Both the position numbers and the translations under genes were made by a program. A stretch of DNA of 64,000 bases. Source: Polytrichum commune (Eukaryota > Streptophyta > Polytrichopsida > Polytrichales > Polytrichaceae). The notes under the pieces were generated by a model. It made no database searches. It was not told the origin of the DNA and worked only from the letters and a program-made list of their open reading frames with translations. Positions 22,306 to 36,384 of the stretch are shown one piece after another (within the stretch, counting starts at the first letter, position 1; every line of letters starts with the position of its first letter). Location: contig OX485805.1 in NCBI GenBank assembly GCA_950295325.1, positions 14,431,501-14,495,500 on the forward strand, read 5' to 3'.

Positions 22306-24815
22306 CATTGACCTCAAACTCAAGGTTGTGTCAGAAATCATGAACCCTCTCTCCTTGACCCACAATCCAATCTTCAATGAGTAGCATTTTTGTTTTCACG
22401 ACTCGATCAATAGAGGAAATACCAATAACGTGATTTGAGGAATTTTCCTTAGAGATTCATGGCTTTGTCCATCATCCCTTTGTCACTTTATGCATAACTT
22501 TATTGCTCTCAAAGAGTTGCAAAACAACACAAGAAACAATAAACAAAAGTGGGAAATATGACGTGCACAAAGGTCAACCGGACAAAGCTAAAACAGGGTT
22601 GCTTATAAGGTAGAAATACCACAACCCGTGAAAATAAGGTGATTTGCATTGAAGATGTGGTCTTACAATCATGACATAATTTTCCAAGATAGACGAGAAG
22701 GATTCATGAAGAATGCAAGTTGTTTCAATTTTTTTTTTGCCATGTACACAAAATGCTAGAATTTTTCAAAGTGGAAATTTTGTCCAACCCCCTACTTGTT
22801 CACTAGATTCTCCCTACACCGAACATGGTGATCTGAATTTCCATACAAAACATCGTCTAAATCAGTTATCTCATGAGTACATTAACACTTGATTCCCGTT
22901 GGCTACACTAAGTGTACACGCATTGAAGTTGCCGCCGAGCCATGATCGGTTTTAGAAATGACACTTCACCATTATGACGGTGGTCTAGTGCACGGGTAGA
23001 AGGTGGTTAACTGCTTATGGTATTCCTACCTTATAGTGAGAAATATTTGACTTTATTAGGGGGAACAAAACGAGAACGAACTATGGGAAAGTTTGTGAAG
23101 AGGTTTAGAGTGAAAATAGCTGAGATTGCACTAAAGTATGTCACAAATAAATAACCAATGTCGGGCAATTTGATGTGAATTTGAGCCTATTGGCCCTACC
23201 CTGCTCAAGAATCCTCTTGGTGCAGGTGGGGTTTACTGCCTACCTTGCGGTGGGTGGGTTCTTGGCTTCCTACCTACCTAGCTAGTTTCATTCCATAAAA
23301 TAGAGAGAAGATTTTACAACGGGAATTGAACCGCCAGCCACTTTATTCGGAAATGGGTACCTCTCCACTATCACCCGGTACTTTAGGGTCATCCCGGACC
23401 TAAGATATGTCATGATATGTGGGTGTTCTTCGGTGCGGTTTTCATGTTCTCCAACTTCTACCAACTAAATTTACACAATGAAACTTGTGTTGCGTTAAGC
23501 AAATCTACGGTGAAGCTTTAATAAAATGTATAGACAATTCAAAAAATCAGATTGAGAATTGGGCCTCTCTTTATTTAGTTATGGTTATCGGAAGTGCACG
23601 TGTGTTGATTCCCTAATTGGATACACATGTCCTCCCAATTATGCCCATTATTGAGTGTGGAGTAGTTAACAAAATTTGAGGATGTAGTTTAATTTCTTTA
23701 GGCATGTGTCTTTATGGTGTTTGTTCTTTTAATTTCACCTCACCACACACCAATCACATATAGGGGTTTGATTAAGAAAGTAACCAAATAACACCCATAT
23801 ACCTTAGAGATCAATCTGCCCCATCCCGTCCAGCATTAACCTAGACCCCAGTCACCTCCCATCCGATGAGGCCATGACCACTTTACCAACTCAATTTTGT
23901 TGACCCTTAAATGTTTGCGAGGCCCACACCAGACCTCTTCATGTACAAAATAACGTATTTGAACCACAAAGTTTCACTTTTATCTAAATGTGTCAAAAGT
24001 GACCATTCTAAATTAACTTGTTCTCCAAGTTCACGTTTTAAGTTGATTAAAAACCTTGATTTTAGTAAGTATTTTAGTTCAAATACACATCATGTGTGCC
24101 CTTGGGTGCAGATACATGCGTTGTATTTTGATCACCAAAGTCAAGTATGATAATACTTTTGTTTTCTCCTTGACATAAGATAATGTATAAACTAAGATTT
24201 CAAACCCACAAATGCATAACATATGCTTATTTAACTGGATAAAGCCCACACAAATTGTGTATTTGACCATATATTGAGTCCCTACATCCTTCAAGGCTTA
24301 AACCTCTCCCACATTGCATGCATAAATGCTCCCTTCCATCATTGTGAAGTGTTGCAAGTAGATGTGCAATAAAAGGCTGAAAGCCACATGGGTTGAATTT
24401 CGAAAGCATGAATTAGTTGAATTGGAAGGAGAAGCATACGATTTGAGTCTTTGACCGAAACAAATGGTCAGCTCAAAAAGAATTTCAAATTATCCAGAAT
24501 GTTGTGGTGGGTTATGGTAGGCTCTTGGAGTGGCCAAAAAAAAGTCAAAAAAGCGTTTATGAGAAAGCTTTCTAATGTAGTTCCTCAATAGGATAGGGTA
24601 TGTATTCTCGATGCTTTTGATTCCATCAATTTGGTGTGTGAAGAAGATGTTTGTTCCTAGGGGCAACTTAGTTGTCATGCGAAAGGACAAAAGTTTAGCT
24701 AGGGGGCCTCATTTCCTAGTCCTTTGGGGGCCCATTTTCTTAACATGACTCAGTAGAGTAAGGATCTTCCTACATTGTTAGGCTGACATTGTAGCGTGGA
24801 GTGTAAAAAAATGCC
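22306..24815. other. Gene-free stretch
   Basis: No recognisable protein. It contains a SINE-like unit near 23.3 kb; the remainder is AT-rich and featureless to the eye. Confidence 0.45.
23205..23400 (-). mobile_element. Second tRNA-derived SINE-like element
   Basis: The minus strand has a perfect B-box match GGTTCAATTCC near 23315-23325 and a weaker A-box-like GGTGATAGTGGAGAGG near 23355-23378. The T-stem does not pair, so it is not a working tRNA. Confidence 0.4.
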
Positions 24816-24819
24816 TGAT

Positions 24820-25045
24820 CAATGAACAGGAAGAACCGACTACTAGTTGCATGTGAACCGCTTGAGTTTGGGGAATAGCTAATTCAAGTTCAAGACTTCA
24901 GGAAAATCATCGATCGTTTAAAAAGAATCTTAAGAATATACCTCAAATTAGTAAATGGAAACCAAATGATCACAAATATGTAATTGTTTAGACTTGGAAA
25001 CACTGAGACTTTGATTGATCATGCCTAGAAATCTCCCAAGACATT
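24820..25045 (+). repeat. Dispersed repeat family R5 (copy 5)
   Basis: Blocks AGGAAGAACCGACTACTAGT, AAGACTTCAGGAAAATCATC and TTAGACTTGGAAACACTGAG follow the R5 order. Confidence 0.6.
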
Positions 25046-25215
25046 GTGCAAGATGTTGTGATTATACTTCCAAGATTCCATGGCCCACCCAATTGAAGGT
25101 ATGTGTTGACTAATGTTAAGTTCACCTCACATGTTGCTCTGCCATTTTTTTTTATCTCTAGCAATTGATTTGTCAATTTGTTCAAGAAAGAAAGTTTTTA
25201 AAAATAAAAAATAAA

Positions 25216-25241
25216 AGGAGAAGAAGAAGAAGAAGAAGAAG
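25216..25241 (+). repeat. (AGA)n microsatellite
   Basis: About eight AGA/AAG units. Confidence 0.9.
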
Positions 25242-25424
25242 ACATGGCTTTATGCATGATTATGAATGCAAGTGCCAGAACTTCTCATTATCTAGGGCCC
25301 ATGTGACCTGAAGGCATTATCACTAAGGTAGATCAATGTCAATCGAACATAGCAATAATGTGGACACCTATATTTGAGTGGTGTCACATGTGTGGTTAGG
25401 TGTGTATCTTAAAATGGACACCGG

Positions 25425-25700
25425 AGAGACATATGATGAAAAGAGATTGGATGACATGCTCAAAATATGCTTACAATATTAGGCTCAACATTGAACATGA
25501 CTAAGAGGACTTATATGACCACTTAACGAGCATATGAATCTACACTTTTGACAATGGATTAGATATTCCTACGAGCTTTGAAAATTATGTGGCAAATGGC
25601 TACAGGCGAGATTTTGATTTGTTATTCATCTCGCAATAATTGTGTGTTTCATATCCTATGAGAAGTGGGTGCAAAGAGAAAAGTGTCGCAAGAAAGGCCC
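25425..25700 (+). repeat. Dispersed repeat family R6 (copy 2)
   Basis: Contains TATATGACCACTTAACGAGC, the uninterrupted form of the site that is split by an insertion at 48435, and AAGGCCCACTTGCATTAC at its right end. Confidence 0.6.
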
Positions 25701-25919
25701 ACTTGCATTACACGCGCAACCACTAGGAGTTCTGATATCTCTTTTTGGACTTGAGGCTAGTTAACAATGCCACAAAAGTTTATGTAACCTCCAAGTAGTT
25801 TCAAGACTAGTGAGTTGTACATGTTAAGGTAGGCGTGCCTAATTCAATCACTCATCTTAATCAAACACATATATTGAAATGGTAAGTGGTTAGGAGTGGC
25901 TTCAAGAATGGATACAAAA

Positions 25920-26190
25920 ATGACACATGTTTGAAAGAGATTGGACTATGTGCTCAAATTATGATAACTATTCTAAATTCAATAGTCAACATAATTGGGA
26001 GAGCCTATATGACCTTTTGATGAGCACAAGAATCTTAACTTTGAAAACCAATAAGATATTCAAACGAGCTTCAAAGATTATGAGGAAAGTGTCTACAACC
26101 TTGATTTAGATTTGGTAACCATCCTGTACACATTTCATATCCTTGGAGAAGTGGGATGGTTGGAAAAAGCAATCATTTAAGACCCATCTA
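25920..26190 (+). repeat. Dispersed repeat family R6 (copy 3)
   Basis: GAGATTGGACTATGTGCTCA, CTATATGACCTTTTGATGAG and CATTTAAGACCCATCTACC are in R6 order. It lies 220 bp from copy 2 in the same orientation. Confidence 0.6.
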
Positions 26191-28620
26191 CCTTACACCA
26201 AAACTTATTCTGGCAAAAACTGGTATTTCAGTAAAGTTCGACTAACTCCAAGTCTAAAATTACAACATGTTGCATTCTATTGTAGACTCCTACGATAGGA
26301 TTGTACTATAGGAACTTCCAACAAAATATGCAAACTTGGTTACAATACTATTACAATGATTTTTTTTCTTATTTAAGATTTAATTACATAGATTGAACAT
26401 CAAAAATTAGATATTTGATTTCCCCCCCCCCCCCCATCATATTTCAATAACATAGCATTCATATAATCACTAAGGACTTTACATAACTTCCATGAAATCT
26501 AGGTATATTAGAAATGCATTGACAAATTTGCCCATAAAATTGAAGCAACTTAGAAATTTAAAATTTGGAAATATGTCTAGATTTGCTTAAATACGATTTG
26601 AAGAGGGCTTCTACTAAGAATGAGAACATCACCCTTGTCGAGAAGAAGTCTATGGGCGATGAAAGCAGCTTCTGGCTTCTGGTGAGGCCACGTTGCTTGT
26701 GCATTCTTGACCGTCGGATTTGACCGATGTAAGATCTCCACCGTTCCTGCCACCACTCATCCACTGCGTATGGCTATGATTTCAAGTATCTTATATTTTT
26801 TTGTTTGCCACACGTTTCTTTTGTTACAGAAAAGCAGGTGAGAGCCACCTCACTCTCCTCTCCCCAAAAGCCACATGGGCACCAAGTCCCAAGTGAAAAA
26901 AATAAAGGAAAGAGAAACGGTGATGGTGTGAGTGCTACTTAGGCTTGATGATCCATGAAACAAAAGTGACCAACAACTCATTGCGCCCATCATTCTTTTG
27001 TAGTTGAGCTAAAGATGCTAAAGTGTAAGTAAAGGTGGAGTCGAATGTGGCATTTGTTGATTCGCATACCTTCAAATGGAAGGATCAAATGCTCACCAAG
27101 AAGCTACCATGGCCATCATCATCCCTTTGTTTCGTGTTCTCATTTGACGAATCTTTCTTCTTAGTTTGTCAAGACTCAAGGGAGTGTGATTTCTTTTAGG
27201 GTGTCATGATTTGCCACGTACTCCTCGAGGATCCCATGCATCGTCTGCATCTGCACTAGCTGTGACATCCCATGGTTATATTCTCGGGGTCCACATGAAC
27301 AAACGCACAATGCCTAATAATGTTAAGTAGATTTTGGGATTGTTGTTTGAATTTTAGATTCGCTTTGCAATGTGGTCGAGAACAAAACAACAAAACAACA
27401 TATGTTATGATGAAATATAGGTGCTTAAAACAAATTAACCATTCTAGGCTCAGTCATCAATGTTAGCATGTTTGAAATCATCTTCATGTACTTTTAGTCC
27501 CAAAAAGCCTTTTGACTTTCCAAATTTCATTCATTGGGAGGGCCTATGTGGTCACTGGGAGAGGAAGAGACCTTGCCGCCTTTCCTACCCAATTCATTTT
27601 GCCTTTATGCTAAAATTTGAACATCTTTGTGGTGCTCCCCCACGAAGATTCTACCTTTGAAGATTTGGCCGTTTTTGTGTATTGACAAGAAGTCAACGTG
27701 TAGCACTCAAGATTTAAGGTGCATATACAAAAAAAACCAACCTAGCCTAAAACCAACACCCATAAATCTTGTACAATTGGTACATATTGATTATGAGGAT
27801 GTACACCATATGAACATTTGATATAGGTGTTGTTTTTTGGTCATTTAAAAATGAAACTTTGAATCTTCATATTTTTGGCATACAATGTATGAATGATCTG
27901 TTCTTTAATGCATTCAAATCCTCTTGATCTTGCAATATCAATATATATGTACACACACATATATATATACATAATTATTCAAATAATAGAAAAGCATGCT
28001 CAATGCTTAATCTATTGGTTTAAGGTGTACTTACCTACCTTGATATGTAGGTGAAATAGGTAAAATTAGATCATGAGGTAGTTAAAAGAGGTTTAGTGAC
28101 CACTTAAAAAGCCAACAAAAGCATACCACATAAGATAGGTGACCGTATTAGGCAGACACACACCTTAGACACCATCCTAAGTCAATAGTAAACACAGTCA
28201 AAAGAGTGAGCCTCTATCATCACTTTACATTCCAAATACCAAGGGACTCAATCTATGAATAACCTATATAAGGGGCACTTTAGATGGGGTCCAACAACCC
28301 AAGCACACATGGACCAATGTGAAGCAATTTGAGAGGCAAATTGAACCCTTGAACCAGACCCTCCCTTGGACCCTACCCTTCCAAAATGGCTCTTCACAAC
28401 ATGAACTCTCGTATGAGTTTATTTCTTAGTTCAGATCATTAGCGTTCCTTCTCCAAAACAATGTCATGTACGAGACACCTCACCTCTACCTTCCCTCCTG
28501 GACTTGGACCCTCCATTCGGTCCAACTTCCACCTTGCATCCAATAGGATTGCTCCATTTTGTTGTTGGGCAACACCCCCCCCCCCCCCAACCCACCCATC
28601 TAATGTTCATTTGGCCATAA
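26191..28620. other. Gene-free stretch
   Basis: Contains poly-C runs (26422-26435 and 28575-28588). No recognisable coding sequence. Confidence 0.45.
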
Positions 28621-28624
28621 TCAA

Positions 28625-28792
28625 TCAAAATCCTAGTGTTTCCAAGTCCAACCGGATACATGTTGTGATCTTCTGGTTTACCTTTACTAATGTGAGGTAT
28701 ATTCTTTAGATTCACGTAAAATGATGGATAATTTTCTCAAAGTTTTGAATTTTGACCGCTTATTTCTCAAACTCAACTGGTTCATCTACAAA
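28625..28792 (-). repeat. Dispersed repeat family R5 (copy 6)
   Basis: Inverted copy: TCCTAGTGTTTCCAAGTCCA, ACGTAAAATGATGGATAATT and CTCAACTGGTTCATCTAC. It is cut off at its right end by an R4 MITE. Confidence 0.6.
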
Positions 28793-29013
28793 CTACACTA
28801 AATCGTCTAATTAGTGCGGGTGACCATTTTACCATAGCATTTTACCAAGAGTATCATTTTTCTTAACTTAATAACATAAGTACGTAGTCAGTCTGCACAA
28901 TGAAGAATATAATACAACTTAGTTGGTTAAAAACAATGTTGTCGGTAGAACATTGTAGCAACACATAACTCCAAATGGTAACCCACACTAATTAGACAAT
29001 CAAATTAGTGTAG
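28793..29013. mobile_element. MITE family R4, copy abutting an R5 repeat
   Basis: About 221 bp. Left end CTACACTAAATCGTCTAATT is the inverted partner of right end AATTAGACAATCAAATTAGT(GTAG). Inner terminal blocks GTGACCATTTTACC and AAATGGTAACCC extend the inverted repeat. No coding capacity. Confidence 0.75.
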
Positions 29014-30561
29014 CGATCGATCGATTCTCCCCATGCATGGATCTAAGGCAGAGCCCCCTTCATTCCATGAAATGCACAATTTCTACAAGCCTTTCCCAAG
29101 CCTCTTGAAACCCTAACAATGGTCAACACGACCACCATCGTCTTCTTCCTCCACCACCACCACCACCTGACCAGACCTGACGCGGGATACCATCGCTGCA
29201 CTCTAGAGTAGGATTTACGTCAGCGATGTCGAGAGACTTGACCCTCACATGAATGCGACGTACCTTTCAAAGCAAAGCAAAGGCCATGCAATGGATGCCA
29301 ACAACCAACAACGCCACAACAACACCACAAGATCGTTATAATTGCGAGGTGACGCCCACCTTCCCTCCCCCTTCATGCGAGGCGTGCCGTCATGATCCAC
29401 CTACTGCTCGCCAACGCCGACGGACGGACGGACGGCCGGACAGATGGACAGACACAGACAGACAGACAGACACAAATTGCATGTCACTTTTAACTTGGCC
29501 TGTATTTTGTTGTAATGTATTGTGATGTATTGTAGTGTACTGCAAGGGGGTTGGATTGATAGTGATGGTACCCTTGGGAGTGGGGAATTGTTGTAACAAA
29601 CACTAAATCCTTTTACCCGCAGTAGCTGGTGATGACAGAGGCTCCCTCCCCGTACACACAACAACACACAACAACACACAAGAAGCATTGATCTACAACC
29701 CCGTGCTACTGAGCCTCATGGGGTTCGTGCTTCCTGCACTCTCTGCAAACTTCCTTGCGTATTTCCTTGGAGGCAATCTCGGCAGGCAGAAAATCTGGCA
29801 CTGACTACCGCAGTCTGCCTTAATACTACAGAACGGAAATAATTGTACTTTTGTCTTACTTTCACTACAAACGTTTAAGCCGATTGGACGCATTGGGAAA
29901 AAAATCACATTTGATTTTGTAGGACAAGATAGATCACGTGTGATTTCATGGAACAGGAGGGATTTCACATGTGGAGCACCAAACTCTTGGAATGGAATGG
30001 ACAGAGATGGAAATTGAAATGCACAGGATTACAATTGTGGCAGTAGATAAATCAGTCTCCTTTTGAACTTGCAGTTTTTAGAATTCAATTAATTTTACAG
30101 CATCGCTTGCCGAGTTAATGATCACGGGGGTCAGGTAAGTTTTGCATATACACCTACAGAGAGTAGAGTTCTAGTCTGGTCTGGTTAGGGTTTCTAGTGG
30201 GCACTAGAACCTTCTTCGACTGCACAACTTCAACACTGCATCCAATGATCCACCGGTGTGTTCAACCTATGTTACCTCGATGGACTACAGCGCTTTAAAA
30301 TGCACAATTTCCATATACTGATGAGTTGGACCTAAAGAAGCACGATCTAAGTAATGTGCTAAAAAAATTTGATGCACGAGGGAAGCACTCTCGTACGTCC
30401 GCAACCTGTTTTTTTTTCTTCCTCCCAGGGTTTAGAGCGCCAAATGTTCCCGCCCCGCTGCAGGTTTCCTATAATTTGGTAAAAAGTATGTTGACGATGA
30501 TGAAGATGATGATGATCTCAAGCTAATGATGTAATCATCATGATGCCGGTGTAATATTGTG
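29014..30561. other. Spacer downstream of the RING gene
   Basis: G/C-richer than the sequence to the left. It has a GACG/GACA tetranucleotide tract at about 29420-29472. Probably includes the 3' UTR of the RING gene near 30.5 kb. No other gene recognised. Confidence 0.45.
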
Positions 30562-32349
30562 TCATGACATGTAAACTTGAACGCAGGCGTTTTTCGGCAT
30601 CCGGCAAAGAGGGCATGCAATCAATTGACCCTCGCACTCCTTGCACAGACAGAGATGCCGGCATGGCAAGAGAAGCATAGAGACATCGTTGCATCTGCAC
30701 ACCCTGCATGTCCGCTGCTCCCGAAGCTCCTTGTTCTCATTGAACGTACGGATATGTGCGTCGAACCTGTCGTCCACATGGGAAGAGGCACAATCATCCG
30801 CCTCGCTGTCTCCGCAACCTTCTTTGCTTTGTTCCCTGCTCAAAGGGCACGGCTGTTGTTGGAATTGGTGAAGACCGGACCTCAATTGGTGCACCACCTG
30901 TTCGGTGTTCCTTAGTTTGCCTTGCCAATGATGTGATTCCGCAGCCAGCTGTGTCAACCGATCCAGGAGTTCTTGATTCTGACGTTTCGCTCTCTCTAGG
31001 TCGACATCCTTGTCACGCAACTTACGTGAGAATCCTTCCTCCACAGCTGCGATGAGTTGGTGGTAATGCCGTTGCCTCTTTTCCTCCAAGAGTTGCTTCA
31101 ATTGCTCGCCCTGTAATTCAGAACAAGAGAGTTCCAATCAATTTCACATCGCCACCACCAATTCGGGATCGTGCAATCGGTCAATTCATACACAAATCAC
31201 ACTCCTAACTGACTGCTTGGTAAAGTGAAGGAAGAAAATTTTATGTGGAGGGATCCGACACCAACATTGAGCTAGCTATACACATGTGATGATTCTTGAT
31301 TAGTACCTGAATTTTCAGAAGTTGCTCAATTTCGTCTCTCTCTTGCTGCAAATGGGAACTGTAATCATCTACCGCACTCGCAACCACGTTCTTCGAGGTT
31401 TCAACCCTCCCACTCGTGAACACCGGCGAGCTCGAACGAATCCGGTCGTCTTCGAATGTCAATCTTAATCCGGTAGAAACACCTGTGGAATGAGGATTGA
31501 CGACGGATCCAGGTCCAGTGTTTTGCTGGAAGTCTGGAACGTTCATGAGCAATTGCTGATGGTGCTGCTGCCATTGAGTTCGCAAATCTTCTGCTTCCCG
31601 AGCTCTCTTCCTGGATCCAAGATTACTGGCAGCCTCGACCTCCGAATCATTCATCAGTGGCCTTGGGAGCTGAGTAGCGTGCCCATGTTGTGCACCTGCC
31701 ACTGTTCAGCCACCATTGCACACTCAGATCCACCACCACCAGACGCAAGAATTGATATTCTTTCATCAGGGTCACATTAAATCCCTTGCAAAAGTCAATT
31801 GAGAAGACAATCGACTCTTACAACACCGAGCATGCGCTGCTGAGCATCATAAGTGAACGAACTGTGCGTGAAAACCTGCGAAGTATGGACCTTCTGCCAC
31901 CAGAAGAAAAACTCCATAAACATCATCATTCTGACGACTTGAAACCTTACATTGATTGAAGAGGCGAAGTTGATTGGATCCTCCCATTGCAGGAGGCGGC
32001 TGAATTTGAAACTTATTCAGGAGAGTGTTTTGGTTCAATCCCGCTGCCAAGTAGCTGCGATCCTCATTTCCCACTACGGCCCTGGCCCTGTTCCAATTCA
32101 AAGAACAACAAAATCAGCCGGCGTTCGAACCACAGATATCAGCTCCGAATATATAATTATCATGGTAGGTACATAGCAAGGCTGCTGCTTCTTCCCAAGA
32201 ATCCAAGATCCAATTCATTTAGAACAACTGCCAGCTTTCTCCCTCACAGAAATCCCTGTACACATAATTGTAACACCGAGATAAGATCACCACCTGCTGT
32301 TGTAATCAGGAAGACCGGCGTTGGATGGATATTGAGATTGCACTGCCAT
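30562..32349 (-). CDS. BOI/BRG-type RING-finger E3 ubiquitin ligase (378 aa, 4 exons)
   Basis: Exons, in coding order, are 32349-32294, 32087-31951, 31701-31307 and 31110-30562. All introns are GT-AG and phases match (2, 1, 0), giving 378 residues. The start was chosen because the first exon reads MAVQSQYPSN, the hallmark N-terminus of the plant BOI/BRG (S-ribonuclease-binding protein 1-like) family. A basic RKRAR patch lies in the middle part. A glutamine- and glutamate-rich coiled coil follows (about residues 180-275) and includes the family segment RHYHQLIAAVEEGF. The C-terminal RING is C3HC4 with every ligand present: C331, C334, C346, H348, C352, C355, C362, C365. Family knowledge: Arabidopsis BOI and BRG1-3 are E3 ligases that restrain cell death and interact with DELLA and MYB proteins. 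The specific substrate here is inferred only. The first exon is just 56 bp and easy for gene finders to miss. Confidence 0.93.
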
Positions 32350-35300
32350 CGAAAGAAGTTGCTCCAAGTCGAATCTTAGGATTCTCACAAAGACTGTATC
32401 GGTGTAGACATATTGCTGGAGAGAAAAGGAGAGAGAAAGAGAGAGGGATGGAAAGAGATCAGGTTGAAAGTCACACAGCTCTAATGCAGGTGTAGTACAA
32501 CCACTCGAGCGATTTCTATCCCTCGCAAACTTTTCCCAGCGATGGAGGATATCTTCAACGAGGACGGAATTCCTTGCGCCAATTCTCCTCCACTCTTTGT
32601 GATGCTACTGGAGACACCAAAGTAACGAAAGGAGTCCAACTTGTCAAGGTCTGTGGAGCAAGAAAAAGGGGAGTGGACGAAGGGCCTTAGTTGTGAGATC
32701 TTCGCAATTTCTTGCCCTCGACAGTAAAAGCAGCCAGTAACGCCAATACAGGAGTTTGCTTAGCGCACTGATGATGAGAGATGGTAGGACACCGAGAGAG
32801 TCAATAGGTAGGCAACGAAAAAACTCTGAATGGAAGTCAGAGAGGCATCAATCAATGGGAAGAGTGATGACAACAGCAACAGCAACAATATCAACAACAG
32901 AAGGCAAAGAGCTCCAGCTCTTCCGTCCAACTCTTTCCCTTGTTTTCTTTATCCAATGTGAGCACGAGGTCTCAAACTTTCCTCTCTTTCTCTCCCTCTC
33001 TCTTTGCTACTGCTAAGATCGATGACTGCAGAGCTCGTTGGAGAAGGTGAGCAGTTACCTAAGATCAATGGCCACACTGCAACGATATCTTCACCAACTC
33101 TGATGACTATAGGGAAAGATCGTTACTGGATGACGTGGTGATGAGTGAAGAAGATATATTGATTGGGGATTTTTGGTTGAATGTGAGAACTACTTACATA
33201 ACTTAACTTAGGACTTAACGCACATCATTTAATTCTGCATCAGTTGCAGGAGGAGCTGATGCTTCACGCACCAGCATTGGCGCCGTACCCTGCAACCCAT
33301 GCGCCCTCTTCCGCGGGGAGGGGCGGATTCATTTCCAACTCCGAGCCTGCTGTGGCAGTATGGCGCAGGCTGCCACCTATTCCTTTCTATCCTTTCATCA
33401 AGGAGCGGCTGGCTGGAGTTTCACCAGGAATACATCCATTCAACAATTAGAAAGGCACCATGCATCAACCATGACCAGCAGATTATGGTATGGTGGCCCA
33501 CTTTTTCCCTTAGATTTTGCTGTGGCTCATGCATTGGCCAGCCTCCCAGACAGATCGGTGGCAGGAGGAGGAGGTAGGTAATTTTATATAAGCAAGTAAT
33601 ACATTAGTAAGTGAGTGGACATCCGACTCGACAGAGACTCCCACTCGCTTACTCAAAGGCTATAATTACTTACTTCTTACTTGAGGCCAGCCTTGTTGTA
33701 TAACTTATATGTTGCGTGAGGCAGCAGTACACTAGTGCTGCCGCCCATGAGCCCTCCTTGTTTTGTTATAGGAATCATAAAGGGAGAAATCATCGCCAGA
33801 ATATTTATTTATATGAATACAGACAGACATTGATCATCATCATCAGCATGACTCTGGCCCCTCCAGTAGTCCAAGCCGCACAAGATCCCAGGCGCCTCCG
33901 CATTGGGGTGGAAGTGGATCCCACATGCAGCCATGGCGCGTACACACAATATATTGCGTACTATTCTGCAAGGATTGGAAGAGCCAACCGCTGATCTGGG
34001 GTAAGTAAGTAAGCAAGCAAGTAAATTACCTTAACATAACTCTGACTTAACCTAAGGTAACCATGTAGGCTGAACACATCAATGGCGGAGGAATGCAGAT
34101 GCATGCTATTCATTCCTGCCTACCTAATAAAACCTACCTGCCTCCGGCCTCCTGAAAATTAGTAGACCACTGACAGGAAAATCTGTTTGTTGCTTGTTCC
34201 TTCCCTATAATTCCTTCCTACCTTCATACTGTGGTTACTTATTTTTGGTGTTGCACACACGCCGCACTTGCACCATTATCGCCGACACGTCTTGTCTGGT
34301 GACTTGTTCCCCTGGTTTATCGAACCACCTGTCGCCTCCTTTTATTTTGTTTGCAAGTTATTCACGGGGTATGTGCGACGACGTACCCGATTTTGGTGTG
34401 GGGTGGGTGGAAAAGTCCACGTGGGAATGATGGTATCATCCCTCCCCAGGGTCTAATTGCTTCTTTTTATAGTCCACCACTACTATTCCGTTGCCGTTGG
34501 CCTCCGCTTCGTCGATCGTGTGGTGGGATCGATCATGACGGTATCCTGAAAGTCTCTTTTGCCACACTGCCGCATGAGGAGGAAATTCAATTAATAAAGG
34601 AGAAGCAGCACCAGCGGCAGCAAGCTCCCCCTGCCACAAGTAATAATCATAAGTGAAAGTTATATGTAGCAGTAGTATGTAGTAGTAGGAGTCATGACAG
34701 TAGTACTGATACCACAGGCTATGGATGGAGGGGTCAGAGTCGAGGCAGGCTTTCAACTGTCTTTTGGGTGAAGTCCTTCACACATGTGTTGTTGCAGGGG
34801 AAAAAAATATCGTCCTCTTTGTCCTTGACGGTGCTTCAAGACTAGGTTAAGACGGAATCAAGATATGCACTTCTTAAGTTTACTTTCGGCTGGGGAGCTG
34901 TAAACCCGGCCGCACTTACATGGCAGCCATGTAGGCAAAGACGCCGTGGAAATACTGTTGCGGACTCAGTGGGGTCGTGATGATGATTTGTTTGACATAG
35001 CTTATCCCATTTCGGAGTGTAGTGGAGTGGGTGGGACCCGGTATAGGTGCAGTAAGAATGATGAAAGTAGTTTTTGGGGAGAAGATTTTAAGTATGTGTT
35101 TTCGTTCTTAGTACTTACCATGGGTTAAGCACGGAAGGTGCGGCGTGAGAAAGAAATGCACGCATCCCCACTTGGAGAATCAACACGTCTGAAAAGGCTA
35201 CATACCAGGCTCCAGCGACCTTCTTCTAATTACTTTGAAAATACCTTGGAGATGCTAAAGGGTTTTGGAGTTCTTGGATTGATTCCCTGCGAAAGTAAAG

Positions 35301-36358
35301 GATCTGCGCACCACAGCCAACCTACCTTTATGGGACCTTGCTCATCACGATGCATGCATTCCTCTAATCTGGTACCTTGTTACGCGCAATACTACTGATG
35401 TGCCTGGCTGGTAATTACAGTGATCAGGATTCATCAGCGCCTATTTCTACTCCCATCTCGAGTTTATTAAGTTAAGAGAATAAGCCAAGCTTCGTCTTAC
35501 ACTGAAGCACATGACTGTCTAACCTCGGTTTATCTCCAAATAAACACGAATACAGTGTGGGAATCACGGAGATCAGGGTAGTGGATGACAGCCAGGTTAC
35601 CCCTTTGCAACCAGACAGAATTAGTTGGAGGAACTTAGAACATCACAAAACAGGAAAGCTGGCCTTATCGCTTCTCCCTGACAGACGAACATGAAAACGG
35701 AGTTATAATTGAACACCATCATGTGCTATGAAAAATCATCGACTCGAGTATATCCTGCCAATGAACATAGACATGAATATGACTAGTCGATCATATTGGT
35801 GGCATGGGTGATATGCCGAGCTTCGAGCCGACTGATGAGGCGGAGTGTATAATGAATTGATAGACTTACTGACTCCGCCTCTTCAAGCCCTAATTCCTTG
35901 CTGCTCCAATAGTCAAAATTTTATAGTTTCTTTCTCTCAGCTCGCTCGGCACCTTGAAGTAGTTCGTGGAGAGGAGGTTGCACCATTAATGCATTTTGGC
36001 CTCATTCTTACGTAATGTCTCCTTGGTGCGAAAAAGAAGCTCGACATCCTTGGCTGGTAGTTCAGGCCATTATTTCATAAAAAAGGTCCCCTCTTCTAAA
36101 ATAATTCCCCGCATGCATCCATTACACCCCATGTTTCTTTCCTCCAAAAGTTTAAAACAAACCTCTCCCTGGCTTTATTTTGCTCTTCATCAAATTCTAC
36201 TTACCATCGCTTCTTCTTCGCCCAGCTTGACATGTGCAACTGATTGTTTAGGTGTCTGTAAGCACCTGTAAGTACATGACGATCATGCGCTGTAAGGGTT
36301 CGTAAACTTCGTGAAGCGTTGAGGACCTCGACATTCCCTCCATTGGTACCATCCGTGA

Positions 36359-36384
36359 CGAGAGAGAGAGAGAGAGAGAGAGAG
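36359..36384 (+). repeat. (GA)n microsatellite
   Basis: About 13 AG units. Confidence 0.93.

Noticed and set aside
22598-23035. Inverted pair TTATAAGGTAGAAATACCA and GGTATTCCTACCTTATAG as ends of a transposon
   Set aside because: Only about 18 bases match, and no extension or target duplication was found.
23300-23400. tRNA gene on the minus strand
   Set aside because: A B-box is present, but the T-stem and acceptor stem do not pair. A SINE-like relic fits better.
33244-33994. Series of short plus-strand ORFs as exons of one gene
   Set aside because: No phase-compatible GT-AG chain gave a recognisable protein.
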